Of a stretch of DNA of 51,139 nucleotides, positions 7,399 to 16,294 are shown piece by piece. Position 1 is the stretch's first letter. The number at the start of each line of letters is the position of its first letter. This stretch comes from Helicobacter_B zhangjianzhongii (GTDB taxonomy: Bacteria > Campylobacterota > Campylobacteria > Campylobacterales > Helicobacteraceae). The translations under genes and the position numbers were made by a program. The stretch lies in assembly GCF_030249855.1 (NCBI RefSeq), contig NZ_JANURN010000010.1, forward strand, positions 1 to 51,139, read 5' to 3'. The notes beneath the pieces are model-generated. The model did no database searches. It was not told the DNA's origin and saw only the letters and a list, made by a program, of their open reading frames with translations.

Positions 7399-9630
7399 AT
7401 GACACATAAAGCGACCCTAGCCACCGCGCTTGTAGCAAGCATAGCTACGCAAGTTTCAGCCACCGCGCAAGAGCCACAAACCCCCCAAGAGACAAAGAGC
7501 TTGCAGCCTGTTACTACAATCGCTGCCAAAATCCCCACACCCATAGAGCAAGCCCCAGGCAATACCAGCATAATCAACAAGCACGATATTGCTATCCGCC
7601 CTAATTATCGCTTCACCGATACTTTGCGCGGACACGAGGGCGTGCTTCAGCCTAAGGGCAGAGGTATGGAGACCTTTGATGGCGCGATGATTCGCGGGAT
7701 CAATAATGGTGCGCTGCTAATGGTAGATGGCGTGGTGCTAAATGACATCAATAACAACACCAAAATGCTAACCACAATGCGCGCGCACGACTTAGAGCGC
7801 GTGGAAATCACGCGTGGGGCAAGCTCGGCTCTGTATGGTTCAGGCGCGCTTAGTGGGGCTATCAACTTCATCACCGCTATGCCTGATTCGCTCTCTGTGT
7901 ATGGTAGCCTAGGCTATGGGAATCCATTTAGCCAAAATGGCGCACCAGAGAATTTAACAAACTGGTATCTAAGCATAGGCGATAGCTTTTTTAACAAATC
8001 CTTGCGCGTGAAAGCCACTTATGGTGGAAGCTTCTCTAGCGGCTATGCTGCGGATAATGCGTGGGTCAATGCTAGCGGCGATAATGGCATAAGTGGCTTA
8101 AGCGGTAGCGTGCCATCGCACAAAACCGATGGCACACCGATTGTGCTTGTGGGCGATATGGGACGCCAGCGATATGCCACACACGATGCAAAAATCAAAG
8201 CCCAAGCAGATATTGGCAGTAGTGGCGTGCTAGATGCGTGGGTGCAATACTCTAACTACAACTATATCCACCACCGCCAGCAAAGCTATTTACGCGATGA
8301 AAATGGCAATGTCGCGTGGGGTAATGCCACAAGCCCAAACAGCGCACAAGGCAGCGCACCTTATGCGTTTGTCGGCGGTATGGGCAATGAAATCTACAAT
8401 CAAGTTATCTCCGCACTAAGCTATACACACTACTTTGGCAGCAATGAGTGGCGCACAAGCCTAAATCACACCTATGGCAATGATATTTGGGCTGGTCCTA
8501 GCGGCGGGGCTTCGCCCTTTGGCGGAGCTGGGAGCAAGCAAGATCACCACTACAATACACTCAATGTTGAAAGCACTTTTACCCTGCGTTTGTCCCAAGC
8601 CCATAGTCTGCTTTTTGGCGTGCAGGAGCGATATAGCGGCTATAAGCAAAATGCCTATAATCTTAGCGATTGGCGCGATTTTGCCTCTAGCACCGCACTT
8701 AGCAAGACAATCACCGGGGCGCATAATTTCCTAGGCGTATTTGTGCATTATCAAGCTGCGTGGAGCAAATATTTTAGCACCGGGCTTAGCGGGCGGTGGG
8801 ATTTATGGCAGGGCTTTAACTACACAGACACCACCAAGCCCAATGCCCCAAATGCTACGCATAATCAATTCTCCCCAAAGCTTTCGCTAAATTTCACGCC
8901 CTTTTCTAGCGACTATGCCACGACAATCATCAAGGCTTCAGGGGGTAGCTCATTTCGCGCCCCTACTTTCAACCAAAAATTCCGCGACTATATCCGCAAC
9001 GATGGCGTCCAGACTTCGGGCAATCCACACCTAAAGCCAGAAGAGCTCTATAGCTATGATATAGGGCTAGAGCAGTCTTTATATCCAAAATCCACTTTTG
9101 CCGCGCAGGTAAAAATCTACTACTTTGATAGCTTTTTCACCAATGCCATAACCACCATAGGCAAAAATTTAGAAAACGCCCAAAAAGCCCGCATAAACGG
9201 CATAGAGCTATCATATAGGCAAAAGCTTTTTGGCTATGGGGGGCTGTTTGCTAGCTACACACTCTACAATGCCAAACTTACCCAAGATCTCATATCAGGC
9301 AGCCAAGTAATAGCAGCGGGCAATCGCCTAGCCGGAGTCCCGGAGCATTCAGGCTATGTGCAGCTCTACTATGATGATGGCAGGCTCTTTGGATCGCTTT
9401 CTTGTGAGATGGCAAGCAAGCGGTATAAAGACTTAGATAATGCAAGCCAAAAGGTGTGGGGCGTGTATTCTAGCAGTGATGCTTACTATTTGCTTGATAT
9501 GCGGCTAGGGTATAGATTCCAGCACCTTGAGCTAAGTGCTAATTTTACCAACTTGCTTGACTACAAATATTACGCCTACTATCGCGCCCCGGGCAGGGCA
9601 TTTTACCTAGAAGTAGCAAGTAGATTCTAG
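7399..9630 (+). CDS. TonB-dependent outer-membrane receptor
   Basis: A 743-residue outer-membrane receptor. It has a signal peptide with likely cleavage after VSATA, a possible TonB-box segment near VTTIAA, a plug domain (MIRGINNGALLMVDGVVLND, then ERVEITRGASSALYGSGALSGAINFIT), and a long beta-barrel with alternating aromatic strands ending in the terminal Phe typical of barrel proteins (VASRF). These receptors import iron chelates, heme, cobalamin or other metals using TonB-ExbBD energy; the substrate cannot be read from the sequence. The C-terminal NLLDYKYYAYYRAPGRAFYLEV pattern is standard for siderophore/heme-type receptors. The neighbouring divergent DUF305 gene hints at a metal connection. 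Confidence 0.92.
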   Translation: MTHKATLATALVASIATQVSATAQEPQTPQETKSLQPVTTIAAKIPTPIEQAPGNTSIINKHDIAIRPNYRFTDTLRGHEGVLQPKGRGMETFDGAMIRGINNGALLMVDGVVLNDINNNTKMLTTMRAHDLERVEITRGASSALYGSGALSGAINFITAMPDSLSVYGSLGYGNPFSQNGAPENLTNWYLSIGDSFFNKSLRVKATYGGSFSSGYAADNAWVNASGDNGISGLSGSVPSHKTDGTPIVLVGDMGRQRYATHDAKIKAQADIGSSGVLDAWVQYSNYNYIHHRQQSYLRDENGNVAWGNATSPNSAQGSAPYAFVGGMGNEIYNQVISALSYTHYFGSNEWRTSLNHTYGNDIWAGPSGGASPFGGAGSKQDHHYNTLNVESTFTLRLSQAHSLLFGVQERYSGYKQNAYNLSDWRDFASSTALSKTITGAHNFLGVFVHYQAAWSKYFSTGLSGRWDLWQGFNYTDTTKPNAPNATHNQFSPKLSLNFTPFSSDYATTIIKASGGSSFRAPTFNQKFRDYIRNDGVQTSGNPHLKPEELYSYDIGLEQSLYPKSTFAAQVKIYYFDSFFTNAITTIGKNLENAQKARINGIELSYRQKLFGYGGLFASYTLYNAKLTQDLISGSQVIAAGNRLAGVPEHSGYVQLYYDDGRLFGSLSCEMASKRYKDLDNASQKVWGVYSSSDAYYLLDMRLGYRFQHLELSANFTNLLDYKYYAYYRAPGRAFYLEVASRF

Positions 9631-9736
9631 TGAGTAGCTAGGTGCAATGAGCTTTATGGGGAGTTTGAGAGAGATGATAATAACTACTTCAAATCCCCAT
9701 ATCACGCTAATGTTATCTCTAAGACCAAATCTCTTG

Positions 9737-10648
9737 CTAGTCCCTTTGTGCCATAAGGGCTAGAATCCCCTCTCTACACGGCTTGCCATTTAGGATTTGC
9801 ACCACTTCATTGACAATGGGCGTGTAGATGTCTTTGCGCGTGGCGATTGTGTGGATAGCGCGTGCGGTGCGCACTCCTTCAGCTACCTCGCCTATTTCTT
9901 CTAGCACGCTTTGCAGCGACTTACCTTGCGCAAGCCCTAGCCCCACGCGGTAGTTGCGCGAGAGTGTAGAGCCAGCTGTCAAAAACAAATCCCCCGAGCC
10001 AGAGAGACCTAAAAATGTCTCCGTCTTTGCCCCAAACACTCGCCCAAATCGCTCCATCTCCACAAGCCCACGAGCGAGCAAGGCGGCTTTAGCATTATTG
10101 CCAAGCCCTAAGCCATCGCTTATCCCGCCGGCAATGGCTATGACATTTTTGTATGCTCCTGCGATTTCCGCGCCTACTAAATCATCGCCTACATACATTT
10201 TCATAAAGCTAGGAAATGCTGTGCTAAAGCTCTGTGCTATGCGCGGATCTTGCGCGTGGATAGCCACGGCACAGGGCAGGCACTGGCGCACTTCTTTGGC
10301 GAAGCTTGGACCACTAAGCGCGCAAATATTCTTAGGATCCATAAATTCCGCCGCGATTTGATGCACAAATGCCCCACTTTGCTCCTCTATGCCCTTTGAG
10401 GCAAAGAGATAGCGTGCGCGTGGGTTTTTGGGCATTGTGGCAAGGAACTCACGCAGATACGCCACGCTAATGGCGATCACTATAAGCTCCGCTTCGCACG
10501 CTTCTTCTAGGCTCACTTGCCTAATGCCAAAGGGTGTCCCCCACTTATCATCTAGCTTGCGCCGTGAAAAGATCCGCACCTCTTGCTTATGCGCTAGAGC
10601 AAATGCCAGCGCGCTGCCCCACGCTCCACCACCACATACACTAATCAT
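9737..10648 (-). CDS. gpsA: Glycerol-3-phosphate dehydrogenase [NAD(P)+]
   Basis: A 303-residue cytoplasmic enzyme reducing dihydroxyacetone phosphate to sn-glycerol-3-phosphate for phospholipid synthesis. It shows the N-terminal dinucleotide fold VCGGGAWGSALAFALA, the FASKGIE segment, LSGPSFAKEV, and the catalytic GAYKNVIAIAGGISDGLGLGNN region. ATG 10648 is preferred. The frame stays open upstream to 10897, but those 83 extra codons are translations of the intergenic repeats (for example FFKKVDS and STKVDSS) and are unlikely to be protein. The length from 10648 matches the family (about 310). Confidence 0.92.
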   Translation of the reverse strand: MISVCGGGAWGSALAFALAHKQEVRIFSRRKLDDKWGTPFGIRQVSLEEACEAELIVIAISVAYLREFLATMPKNPRARYLFASKGIEEQSGAFVHQIAAEFMDPKNICALSGPSFAKEVRQCLPCAVAIHAQDPRIAQSFSTAFPSFMKMYVGDDLVGAEIAGAYKNVIAIAGGISDGLGLGNNAKAALLARGLVEMERFGRVFGAKTETFLGLSGSGDLFLTAGSTLSRNYRVGLGLAQGKSLQSVLEEIGEVAEGVRTARAIHTIATRKDIYTPIVNEVVQILNGKPCREGILALMAQRD

Positions 10649-10979
10649 CATTCCACCTATGTATTGTTTGCTTATATTATAGACAAATTCTAGCGTTTGT
10701 GTGATACCTAGCATAGCCGCCTTTACACTAGAATCCACTTTTGTGCTGCGGATCGCCACGCAAGCACTACCGCACTTGCTCGCGATGACAAATTTGGGCT
10801 TTTTCTTAGAATCCACTTTTTTGAAAAAGTGGATTCTAGCTTTTGCTCTGTGTTTGCCTGCCCTCCTAAAACTAAGCAGTATTTTAGTGATTTTCAAGTA
10901 TATTTAACCCTTTTAGCTGAAGACACAAGCCCCAATAGCATAGGAAGCAAAGCCCATAAGGATAAAAGGATTAGGAAGT
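10649..10979. repeat. 331-bp divergent intergenic region with palindromic repeats
   Basis: This gap separates the gpsA and argF starts. It contains a TAGAATCCACTTTT word at about 10729, a copy of the GATYGCCACG...CTCGCRATGAC palindromic element (10751-10789), and a nearly loopless hairpin of two TAGAATCCACTTTTT arms (10807-10821 and 10824-10838). The remainder, 10845-10979, is AT-rich and presumably holds the argF promoter. I see no further gene. Confidence 0.75.
10807..10838. repeat. Perfect 15-bp inverted repeat of the genome-wide word
   Basis: TAGAATCCACTTTTT (10807-10821) is followed after two bases by its exact reverse complement (10824-10838). It would form a very tight hairpin or cruciform. 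It lies outside any gene and is followed by TTTTGCTC on the plus strand. Confidence 0.85.
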
Positions 10980-11999
10980 ATGCGACATTTTCTCACACTC
11001 AAAGATTTTAGCAAAGCGGAGTTGTATGAGATCATCACGCTAGCTTTTGTGCATAAGCACGCCAAGTCTCATTATAGAGACTTTGTGCCGCCACATTTGC
11101 ACACAGCTAGCTTGCGCGATAAAAATGTCGCCTTAATTTTTGAGAAGCCCTCTACTCGCACGCGCGTGAGCTTTGAAGCAGGGATCAATCAGCTAGGGGG
11201 CAGGGCGATCGTGCTTATGGGCAAAGATACGCAAATCGGGCGAGGAGAGCCGATCAGCGATACAGCAAGAGTGCTTAGCGGTATGGTAGATATGGTGATG
11301 GTGCGGACATTTTGCCAAGAGACTTTAGAAGAGCTAGCGCGCTTTAGCACGATCCCTGTGATCAATGGACTCACAGACTCCTACCACCCAGCCCAAGTGC
11401 TAGCAGATGTGCTGACAATGCTAGAATGTGGATTCTACCTTGATGACTTTGCTCCCTATTATGCGGAATTTACAGGACATAATCCCAACGCCCCCAAGCC
11501 CCCTGCTCGCGTAGGATCCCCCATAGTCGCCTATATCGGTGATGGCAATAATATGGCGCATTCGTGGCTTAATTGCGCGGCGATTTTGGGGCTAGAGTTT
11601 CGGCTTGCCACGCCTAAGGGCTATGAAGCTAAAGAGCATATTTGTGCATCTGCCGTAGAGCTTGCCAAGCACTCACAAGCTACAATCACCTATGCCAACG
11701 ACCCTATTGCAGCAGTTAGAAATGCGCATATCATCATCACCGATACTTGGGTATCAATGGGGCAAGAGGAGCAAAAGCAGCGTAAATTGCGCGATTTTGC
11801 AGGCTTTTGTGTTGATAGCACGCTTATGGGCTATGCGGATTCTAAGGCGATATTCTTGCACTGCTTGCCAGCCTATCGCGGCTATGAGGTGAGTGAAGAA
11901 GTCATCGAGAGTGCGCAGAGCAAAGTGTGGCTAGAAGCGCACAATCGACTTTATATCCAACAAGGAATTATGCTATGGCTACTAGCTCAAAGCAACTAA
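10980..11999 (+). CDS. argF: Ornithine carbamoyltransferase
   Basis: A 339-residue cytoplasmic enzyme making citrulline from ornithine and carbamoyl phosphate. The carbamoyl-phosphate loop appears as FEKPSTRTRVSFE, the second substrate motif as YHPAQVLAD (the usual HPCQ Cys is Ala here), and the catalytic HCLPA near the C-terminus. The ornithine-binding region has the DTWVSMG pattern, which distinguishes OTC from aspartate carbamoyltransferase. It is somewhat longer than usual because of a loop around residues 150-175 (DDFAPYYAEFTGHNPNAPKP). It is first in a tight run argF, DUF2603, hemN, Fe-S oxidoreductase, an order I also recall from Campylobacter. Confidence 0.93.
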   Translation: MRHFLTLKDFSKAELYEIITLAFVHKHAKSHYRDFVPPHLHTASLRDKNVALIFEKPSTRTRVSFEAGINQLGGRAIVLMGKDTQIGRGEPISDTARVLSGMVDMVMVRTFCQETLEELARFSTIPVINGLTDSYHPAQVLADVLTMLECGFYLDDFAPYYAEFTGHNPNAPKPPARVGSPIVAYIGDGNNMAHSWLNCAAILGLEFRLATPKGYEAKEHICASAVELAKHSQATITYANDPIAAVRNAHIIITDTWVSMGQEEQKQRKLRDFAGFCVDSTLMGYADSKAIFLHCLPAYRGYEVSEEVIESAQSKVWLEAHNRLYIQQGIMLWLLAQSN

Positions 12000-12421
12000 A
12001 CGCAGCGCAGATTTTCCACTCCAATAATCTTGCTAAAGCAAGCAAAATTTCTAGCACACAGATATTGCTTAATTTAGAAAAAGGTGAGTTTAATCCGCAA
12101 GAAGCGTGGTTTATCGAAGATGATGAGGGGCAAGAATATGTCGTAATGCCGCAAAATATCTTAAAGCATATTATCGGCATTATCCGCACCGCCCACGAAG
12201 AAAAGCTCTACCTAGAGCTATCCCGCGATATTAGTCAAAATATCCCCATAGATTTTGATGATGTGATGGCAGTAGCCCTAGAAAATATAGAGTCCAAACG
12301 CCTGCCCGATGGCTCTCTGCCTAAAATCAACACCAAATCCCTAGTAAAGACGATCAAAAAGCAGTATCCAAATCTTTTCTTAACACTGCCAGAGCGATTT
12401 CTCTCAAAAGGTATGCGATGA
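11975..12421 (+). CDS. DUF2603/UPF0763 family protein
   Basis: A 148-residue soluble protein of unknown function. It matches what I recall of a family confined to Campylobacterota that sits between argF and hemN. Visible features are a helical N-terminus, an acidic EEDDEGQEYVVMP-like patch (FIEDDEGQEYVVMP), and a basic C-terminus ending FLSKGMR. I chose ATG 11975 (MATSSKQ) because AAGGAA lies 7 nt upstream; the longer frame from 11927 would overlap argF extensively. It overlaps the argF end by 25 bp and the hemN start by 4 bp (ATGA), so all three are probably translationally coupled. Confidence 0.75.
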   Translation: MATSSKQLNAAQIFHSNNLAKASKISSTQILLNLEKGEFNPQEAWFIEDDEGQEYVVMPQNILKHIIGIIRTAHEEKLYLELSRDISQNIPIDFDDVMAVALENIESKRLPDGSLPKINTKSLVKTIKKQYPNLFLTLPERFLSKGMR

Positions 12422-13815
12422 AAGTGGATTCTAGCACTGCCATAGACTTTGCATTTTTGGCACGCTACTCGACCCAAGCCCCACGCTACACAAGCTACCC
12501 AACAGCCGTAGAATTTACCCAAGACTTCAGCTATGAAGATTTAAAGCAAGCCTTTCAGCGCAGCGATCAAAGGGCAAAAGTGGATTCTACTCCGCTCTCA
12601 CTCTATGTGCATTTGCCATTTTGCCGCAGTGCTTGCTACTTTTGCGGCTGCAATGTCATCTACACAAGCAAAGAAGACAAAAAAGACCGCTACATAGCGT
12701 ATCTACAAAAGGAGCTAGCGATTATATCAAGCCTGCTAGATACGACAAGAGAGGTGGTGCAGCTGCACTTTGGTGGGGGGACGCCGAGCTTTTTTGATGA
12801 GAAGCAATTAGCACGAGTGATAGAGCTTGTGCGCAAAAGCTTCCCCAATTTTGCGAGCAATGCAGAGGTGAGCTGTGAGATTGACCCGCGCTATTTCACG
12901 CCTAAGCAAATGCAAGCATTGCGTGCAGGTGGGTTTAATCGCCTAAGCTTTGGCGTGCAAGACTTTGATGAAGCAGTGCAAGAAGCGGTGCATAGATTCC
13001 AGAGTGTAGAGCTTGTGCAAAGGGCTGTAACAATCGCTAGAAATGCCGGCATTAGCTCGATCAATTTTGATCTTATCTATGGCTTGCCTAATCAAAGTGT
13101 GAAAAGCTTTATGCAAACGCTAGAAAAGGTGGTAAGCCTAGATCCAGATCGCCTAGCGATTTTCAACTACGCCCATATCCCGTGGATGAAAAAAACTATG
13201 CGCAAAATCGATGAAAACGCCCTGCCAAGTCCAGAAAGCAAGCTTGAGATACTACAATCCACGATTGATTTTCTCACGCAAAAAGGCTTTATGATGATTG
13301 GTATGGATCACTTTGCCAAAAAGAGCGATGAGCTCTACCACGCGCTAGAGTCCCACTCTTTGCGCCGCAATTTTCAAGGCTACACGACTCGTGGATTTTC
13401 ACAGACGATTGGCATAGGGCTGACTTCTATCGGCGAGGGCTATGACTATTACGCGCAAAATACCAAAGACCTAGCCGAGTATGAAAAAGCCATTGATGAA
13501 GGCAGGCTGCCGCTAGAGAGAGGCATTAGCCTAAGCCAAGAAGACATACTGCGCAAAAGTGTCATTATGGAGCTTATGAATAATCTATGCATAGAGTTCG
13601 CGCCTTTTGCGCAGCAGTGGGGGCGTGATTTTAGGGCGTATTTTGCCAAAGAGCTAGCGCGCCTACAAGAATACATCGAGCTAGGCATTTTGATCCATAA
13701 TGAAAAGGGGCTTTACACCACGCCCACGGGAGCTATGCTTATCCGCAATATCGCTATGGTCTTTGATACCTACCTAGAGAAATCCCACAAACGCGCCTTT
13801 AGTAAGACAATATGA
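12418..13815 (+). CDS. hemN: Oxygen-independent coproporphyrinogen III oxidase
   Basis: A 465-residue radical-SAM enzyme converting coproporphyrinogen III to protoporphyrinogen IX in anaerobic or microaerobic heme synthesis. The cluster-binding motif is HLPFCRSACYFCGCN, with Cys69, Cys73, Cys76 and the extra Cys78 typical of true HemN. FGGGTPSFF and the APRYTSYPTA N-terminal segment are also diagnostic. The start overlaps the previous stop as ATGA. Two copies of the genome-wide word fall in the N-terminal 60 residues: ATGAAAGTGGATTCTAG provides the start codon and MKVDSS, and a second copy is read as AKVDSTP just before the first beta strand. Both sit in positions that should tolerate change. 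Confidence 0.95.
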   Translation: MKVDSSTAIDFAFLARYSTQAPRYTSYPTAVEFTQDFSYEDLKQAFQRSDQRAKVDSTPLSLYVHLPFCRSACYFCGCNVIYTSKEDKKDRYIAYLQKELAIISSLLDTTREVVQLHFGGGTPSFFDEKQLARVIELVRKSFPNFASNAEVSCEIDPRYFTPKQMQALRAGGFNRLSFGVQDFDEAVQEAVHRFQSVELVQRAVTIARNAGISSINFDLIYGLPNQSVKSFMQTLEKVVSLDPDRLAIFNYAHIPWMKKTMRKIDENALPSPESKLEILQSTIDFLTQKGFMMIGMDHFAKKSDELYHALESHSLRRNFQGYTTRGFSQTIGIGLTSIGEGYDYYAQNTKDLAEYEKAIDEGRLPLERGISLSQEDILRKSVIMELMNNLCIEFAPFAQQWGRDFRAYFAKELARLQEYIELGILIHNEKGLYTTPTGAMLIRNIAMVFDTYLEKSHKRAFSKTI

Positions 13816-15119
13816 TAGATTTTAAAGCAGTTTCTCAAGCGTGTGTGAAATGCGGCAAATGTATCCCTAGCTGCACGATTTATCAAATCCATAGAGAAGA
13901 GGTAACTTCACCTAGGGGGTATTTGGATCTCGTAGGGGCGTATGCTAGGGGGGAGCTGCAGCTTGATAAGCTTGCAAAAGAGTATTTTGAGTCCTGCTTT
14001 TTATGCACCACTTGCGTGCAGGCTTGTCCATCAAATCTTGGCGTTGATGTAGCCATTGAGCAAATCCGCATAGACATAGCCAAGCAGTATGGGATCGCGT
14101 GGTATAAAAGGGCGTATTTTTTCTTGCTAAAACACCGCAAGCTTATGGATATGGTCTTTCGCATAGTAGCCTTTATCTCGCCCTGTGTGTTTAAGCAAGG
14201 CAAGCAGGGCAATACTCTGCCCTTTAGCAAGCGCGTGATCTTTCCCTTTGGCAAAAAAAGCTTCCTTAACACTTATAGCGGGCTTATCCCAGCTAGTGCG
14301 CCTAAATCCCAGAATCTAGCGCATAATAAAGTGGCGATTTTTATCGGCTGCTTGGCAAACTATAACTACCAAAATGTCGGCATAAGCTTGCTAAAAATCC
14401 TAGATAAGCTAGGGATTGACGCGCTTGTGCCAAGCCAAGAGTGCTGCGGTGCGCCGGCGTTTTTCACCGGCGATATTGCAAGTGTGCTAACGCTCATTAA
14501 GCGTAATATCGAGTATTTTGAGAGCTTTATTGATGAGGTAGATGCGATCTTAATCCCAGAGGCGACTTGCGCGGCTATGCTTATGCACGATTGGGAAAAC
14601 GCCCTAAAGCGCGATGAGCAAGCACACACGCTGATCCCGCGTCTGCGCAAGCTTACAAGCAAAATGGCTATGGCAAGCCAGTGGCTCTACCACCACACTA
14701 CTCTTGCTACCCTGCTAGAATCCTTGAGGGATTCGGCTTGTGGGCTAGAATCCCGCAGCCCCACCATCACCTACCACGACCCCTGCCACGCCAAAAAGGT
14801 GCTAAAAATCCACCGCGAGCCGCGAGCCCTGCTAGCAAAATCGCACCGCATTATCGAGATGAGCGAGCCAGATAGATGCTGTGGCTTTGGCGGGGTGAGT
14901 ATGCAAAGTGATCGCTACAAGCTCACGCTACAAGCCGGCGCACCAAAGGCACAGATGATAGCTAGCACGCAAGCCCACATTGTCAGCGCAGAGTGCAGCG
15001 CGTGTAGAATGCAGCTTACCAACTCCCTAGCCCAAGCGCAAGTAAAAGCAAAGTTTATGCACCCCCTAGAGCTAATCGCTAGCGATTTAGACTCTTGCAC
15101 TTCAGCCCCCCAGCTCTAG
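13812..15119 (+). CDS. GlcF/LutA-type Fe-S oxidoreductase
   Basis: A 435-residue (Fe-S)-binding subunit resembling glycolate oxidase GlcF or lactate-utilisation LutA. It has two N-terminal ferredoxin clusters: Cys11, 14, 17, 21 and Cys62, 65, 68, 72 (the latter in CFLCTTCVQACPS). Two CCG domains follow, with ECCGAPAFF and RCCGFGGVS, each with accompanying cysteines (CLANYN, CHAKKVLK). It overlaps hemN by 4 bp. Such proteins pass electrons from a flavin dehydrogenase to the quinone pool; no GlcD/LutB partner is in the window, so the donor is unknown. The accessory island starts 33 bp after the stop. Confidence 0.8.
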   Translation: MIDFKAVSQACVKCGKCIPSCTIYQIHREEVTSPRGYLDLVGAYARGELQLDKLAKEYFESCFLCTTCVQACPSNLGVDVAIEQIRIDIAKQYGIAWYKRAYFFLLKHRKLMDMVFRIVAFISPCVFKQGKQGNTLPFSKRVIFPFGKKSFLNTYSGLIPASAPKSQNLAHNKVAIFIGCLANYNYQNVGISLLKILDKLGIDALVPSQECCGAPAFFTGDIASVLTLIKRNIEYFESFIDEVDAILIPEATCAAMLMHDWENALKRDEQAHTLIPRLRKLTSKMAMASQWLYHHTTLATLLESLRDSACGLESRSPTITYHDPCHAKKVLKIHREPRALLAKSHRIIEMSEPDRCCGFGGVSMQSDRYKLTLQAGAPKAQMIASTQAHIVSAECSACRMQLTNSLAQAQVKAKFMHPLELIASDLDSCTSAPQL

Positions 15120-15152
15120 CTCCAAAGAGCCGACCCACACCAAAGGACCCCA

Positions 15153-15197
15153 ATGTATCCCCTAAATCTCCCAGAAGAAGAGCTTAAAAACAAATAG
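15153..15197 (+). pseudogene. N-terminal stub of a broken DNA methyltransferase gene (inferred)
   Basis: ATG 15153, with AAAGGA 5 nt upstream, encodes only MYPLNLPEEELKNK before TAG. The stub has a good ribosome site and reads like the start of Campylobacterota class I adenine DNA methyltransferases as I remember them. Matching later parts of such a protein occur at 16902-16988 and 17607-18580, so I interpret this as the severed 5' end. Identity from 14 residues is uncertain. Confidence 0.45.
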
Positions 15198-15236
15198 GGC
15201 GGATTGATTTTTGTATGAAAGTTTTACCATTCAAAA

Positions 15237-15266
15237 TTGATTTCACTTATAAATTAAGTTTATAAT
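15237..15266 (+). promoter_or_regulatory. Promoter of the D12 restriction-modification pair
   Basis: TTGATT (15237-15242) and a perfect TATAAT (15261-15266) are separated by 18 bp and lie about 50 bp before the TTG start at 15316. The AT-rich character differs from the chromosome-typical genes upstream, consistent with an acquired module bringing its own promoter. Confidence 0.55.
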
Positions 15267-15315
15267 GCCTACAATGATAGAATTTGACATAAGATAAAAA
15301 ATAAAAAGGATAATT

Positions 15316-16293
15316 TTGACACAAAAAATCAATCAATGCAATTTATTTATTCCTTATGACTCAACAAAAAGGGATATGTTTCTACATAAACTCAAGGGCA
15401 AAAATTTAGCCTATAAACGCTATACAAAAAGCCCCTTGCGTTATGGTGGGGGTAAATCTTTGGCTGTGGGGTTAATTTTAGAACAGATTCCTAGTGATAC
15501 AAAAAGACTTATTAGCCCATTTATCGGCGGTGGGAGCGTGGAAGTAGCAGCAGCTTTAGAGCTTAATATTGAAGTTTTAGCTTTTGATATATTTGATATT
15601 TTGGTGAATTTTTGGCAAATTTTATGTAAAGATTCTAACGCACTTTATAATGAGCTTGTAAAGCTTAAACCCACAAAAGAAAATTACGCAAAAATCAAAA
15701 ATGAGCTAGGTTTATTTTGGAATGAAAGACATAAAAACCCTAACAATAAACCTAAGATAGAGCTAGATTCTCTAACCCTTGCAAGAGATTATTATTTTAA
15801 TTTTAATCTAAGTTATGGACCCGGATTTTTAGGTTGGATGAGCAAAATCTATGAAGACAAAAATCGCTATTTAAAAGCCTTAGAAAAAATTAGAGATTTT
15901 AAAACGCATAATCTTAAAGTAGAAATGGCGAGTTTTGAAGCGGTGTTTGAAAAATATCCTACTGATTTTTTCTATTGCGACCCACCATATTTTTTAGAGG
16001 GAGATTCTAAAATGTTTAAAGGAATCTATCCTATGCGAAATTTCCCTATTCATCACAATAGCTTTAATCACGAGCTTTTGGCAAAATGTCTTAAAAACCA
16101 TAAAGGCAAGTTTGTTTTAAGTTATAATGATTGTGAGTTTGTGCGAGAAGCTTATAAGGATTTTAAAATCTTAAAACCAAAATGGCAATATACAATGGGA
16201 CAAGGCGAAACAAGAATAGGTAAAAATCGCATTGAAAGGGGCGATATAGACAACACCAAGCAAAGCCACGAGCTTTTGATTATAAAGGAGTGA
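15316..16293 (+). CDS. D12-class N6-adenine DNA methyltransferase (type II)
   Basis: A 325-residue Dam-like methyltransferase. The AdoMet-binding N-terminus has SPLRYGGGKSLAV (about 39-51) and motif I SPFIGGGSVEVA (67-78). Motif IV is CDPPYFL with D222-P-P-Y. The C-terminal FVLSYND is typical of the D12 family, which methylates adenine in short palindromes. The start is TTG with AAAAGGA 5 nt upstream; ATG 15376 is an alternative but has a poorly placed ribosome site. The gene is markedly more AT-rich than its neighbours and lacks the dense repeat words of the core genes. It is followed one base after its stop by the presumed nuclease, so this is a compact acquired R-M operon. Confidence 0.87.
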   Translation: MTQKINQCNLFIPYDSTKRDMFLHKLKGKNLAYKRYTKSPLRYGGGKSLAVGLILEQIPSDTKRLISPFIGGGSVEVAAALELNIEVLAFDIFDILVNFWQILCKDSNALYNELVKLKPTKENYAKIKNELGLFWNERHKNPNNKPKIELDSLTLARDYYFNFNLSYGPGFLGWMSKIYEDKNRYLKALEKIRDFKTHNLKVEMASFEAVFEKYPTDFFYCDPPYFLEGDSKMFKGIYPMRNFPIHHNSFNHELLAKCLKNHKGKFVLSYNDCEFVREAYKDFKILKPKWQYTMGQGETRIGKNRIERGDIDNTKQSHELLIIKE

Positions 16294-16294
16294 A

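Noticed and set aside
10649..10897. N-terminal extension of gpsA by 83 codons
   Set aside because: The extra residues encode intergenic repeats and precede the proper nucleotide-fold start. The enzyme length is normal from 10648.
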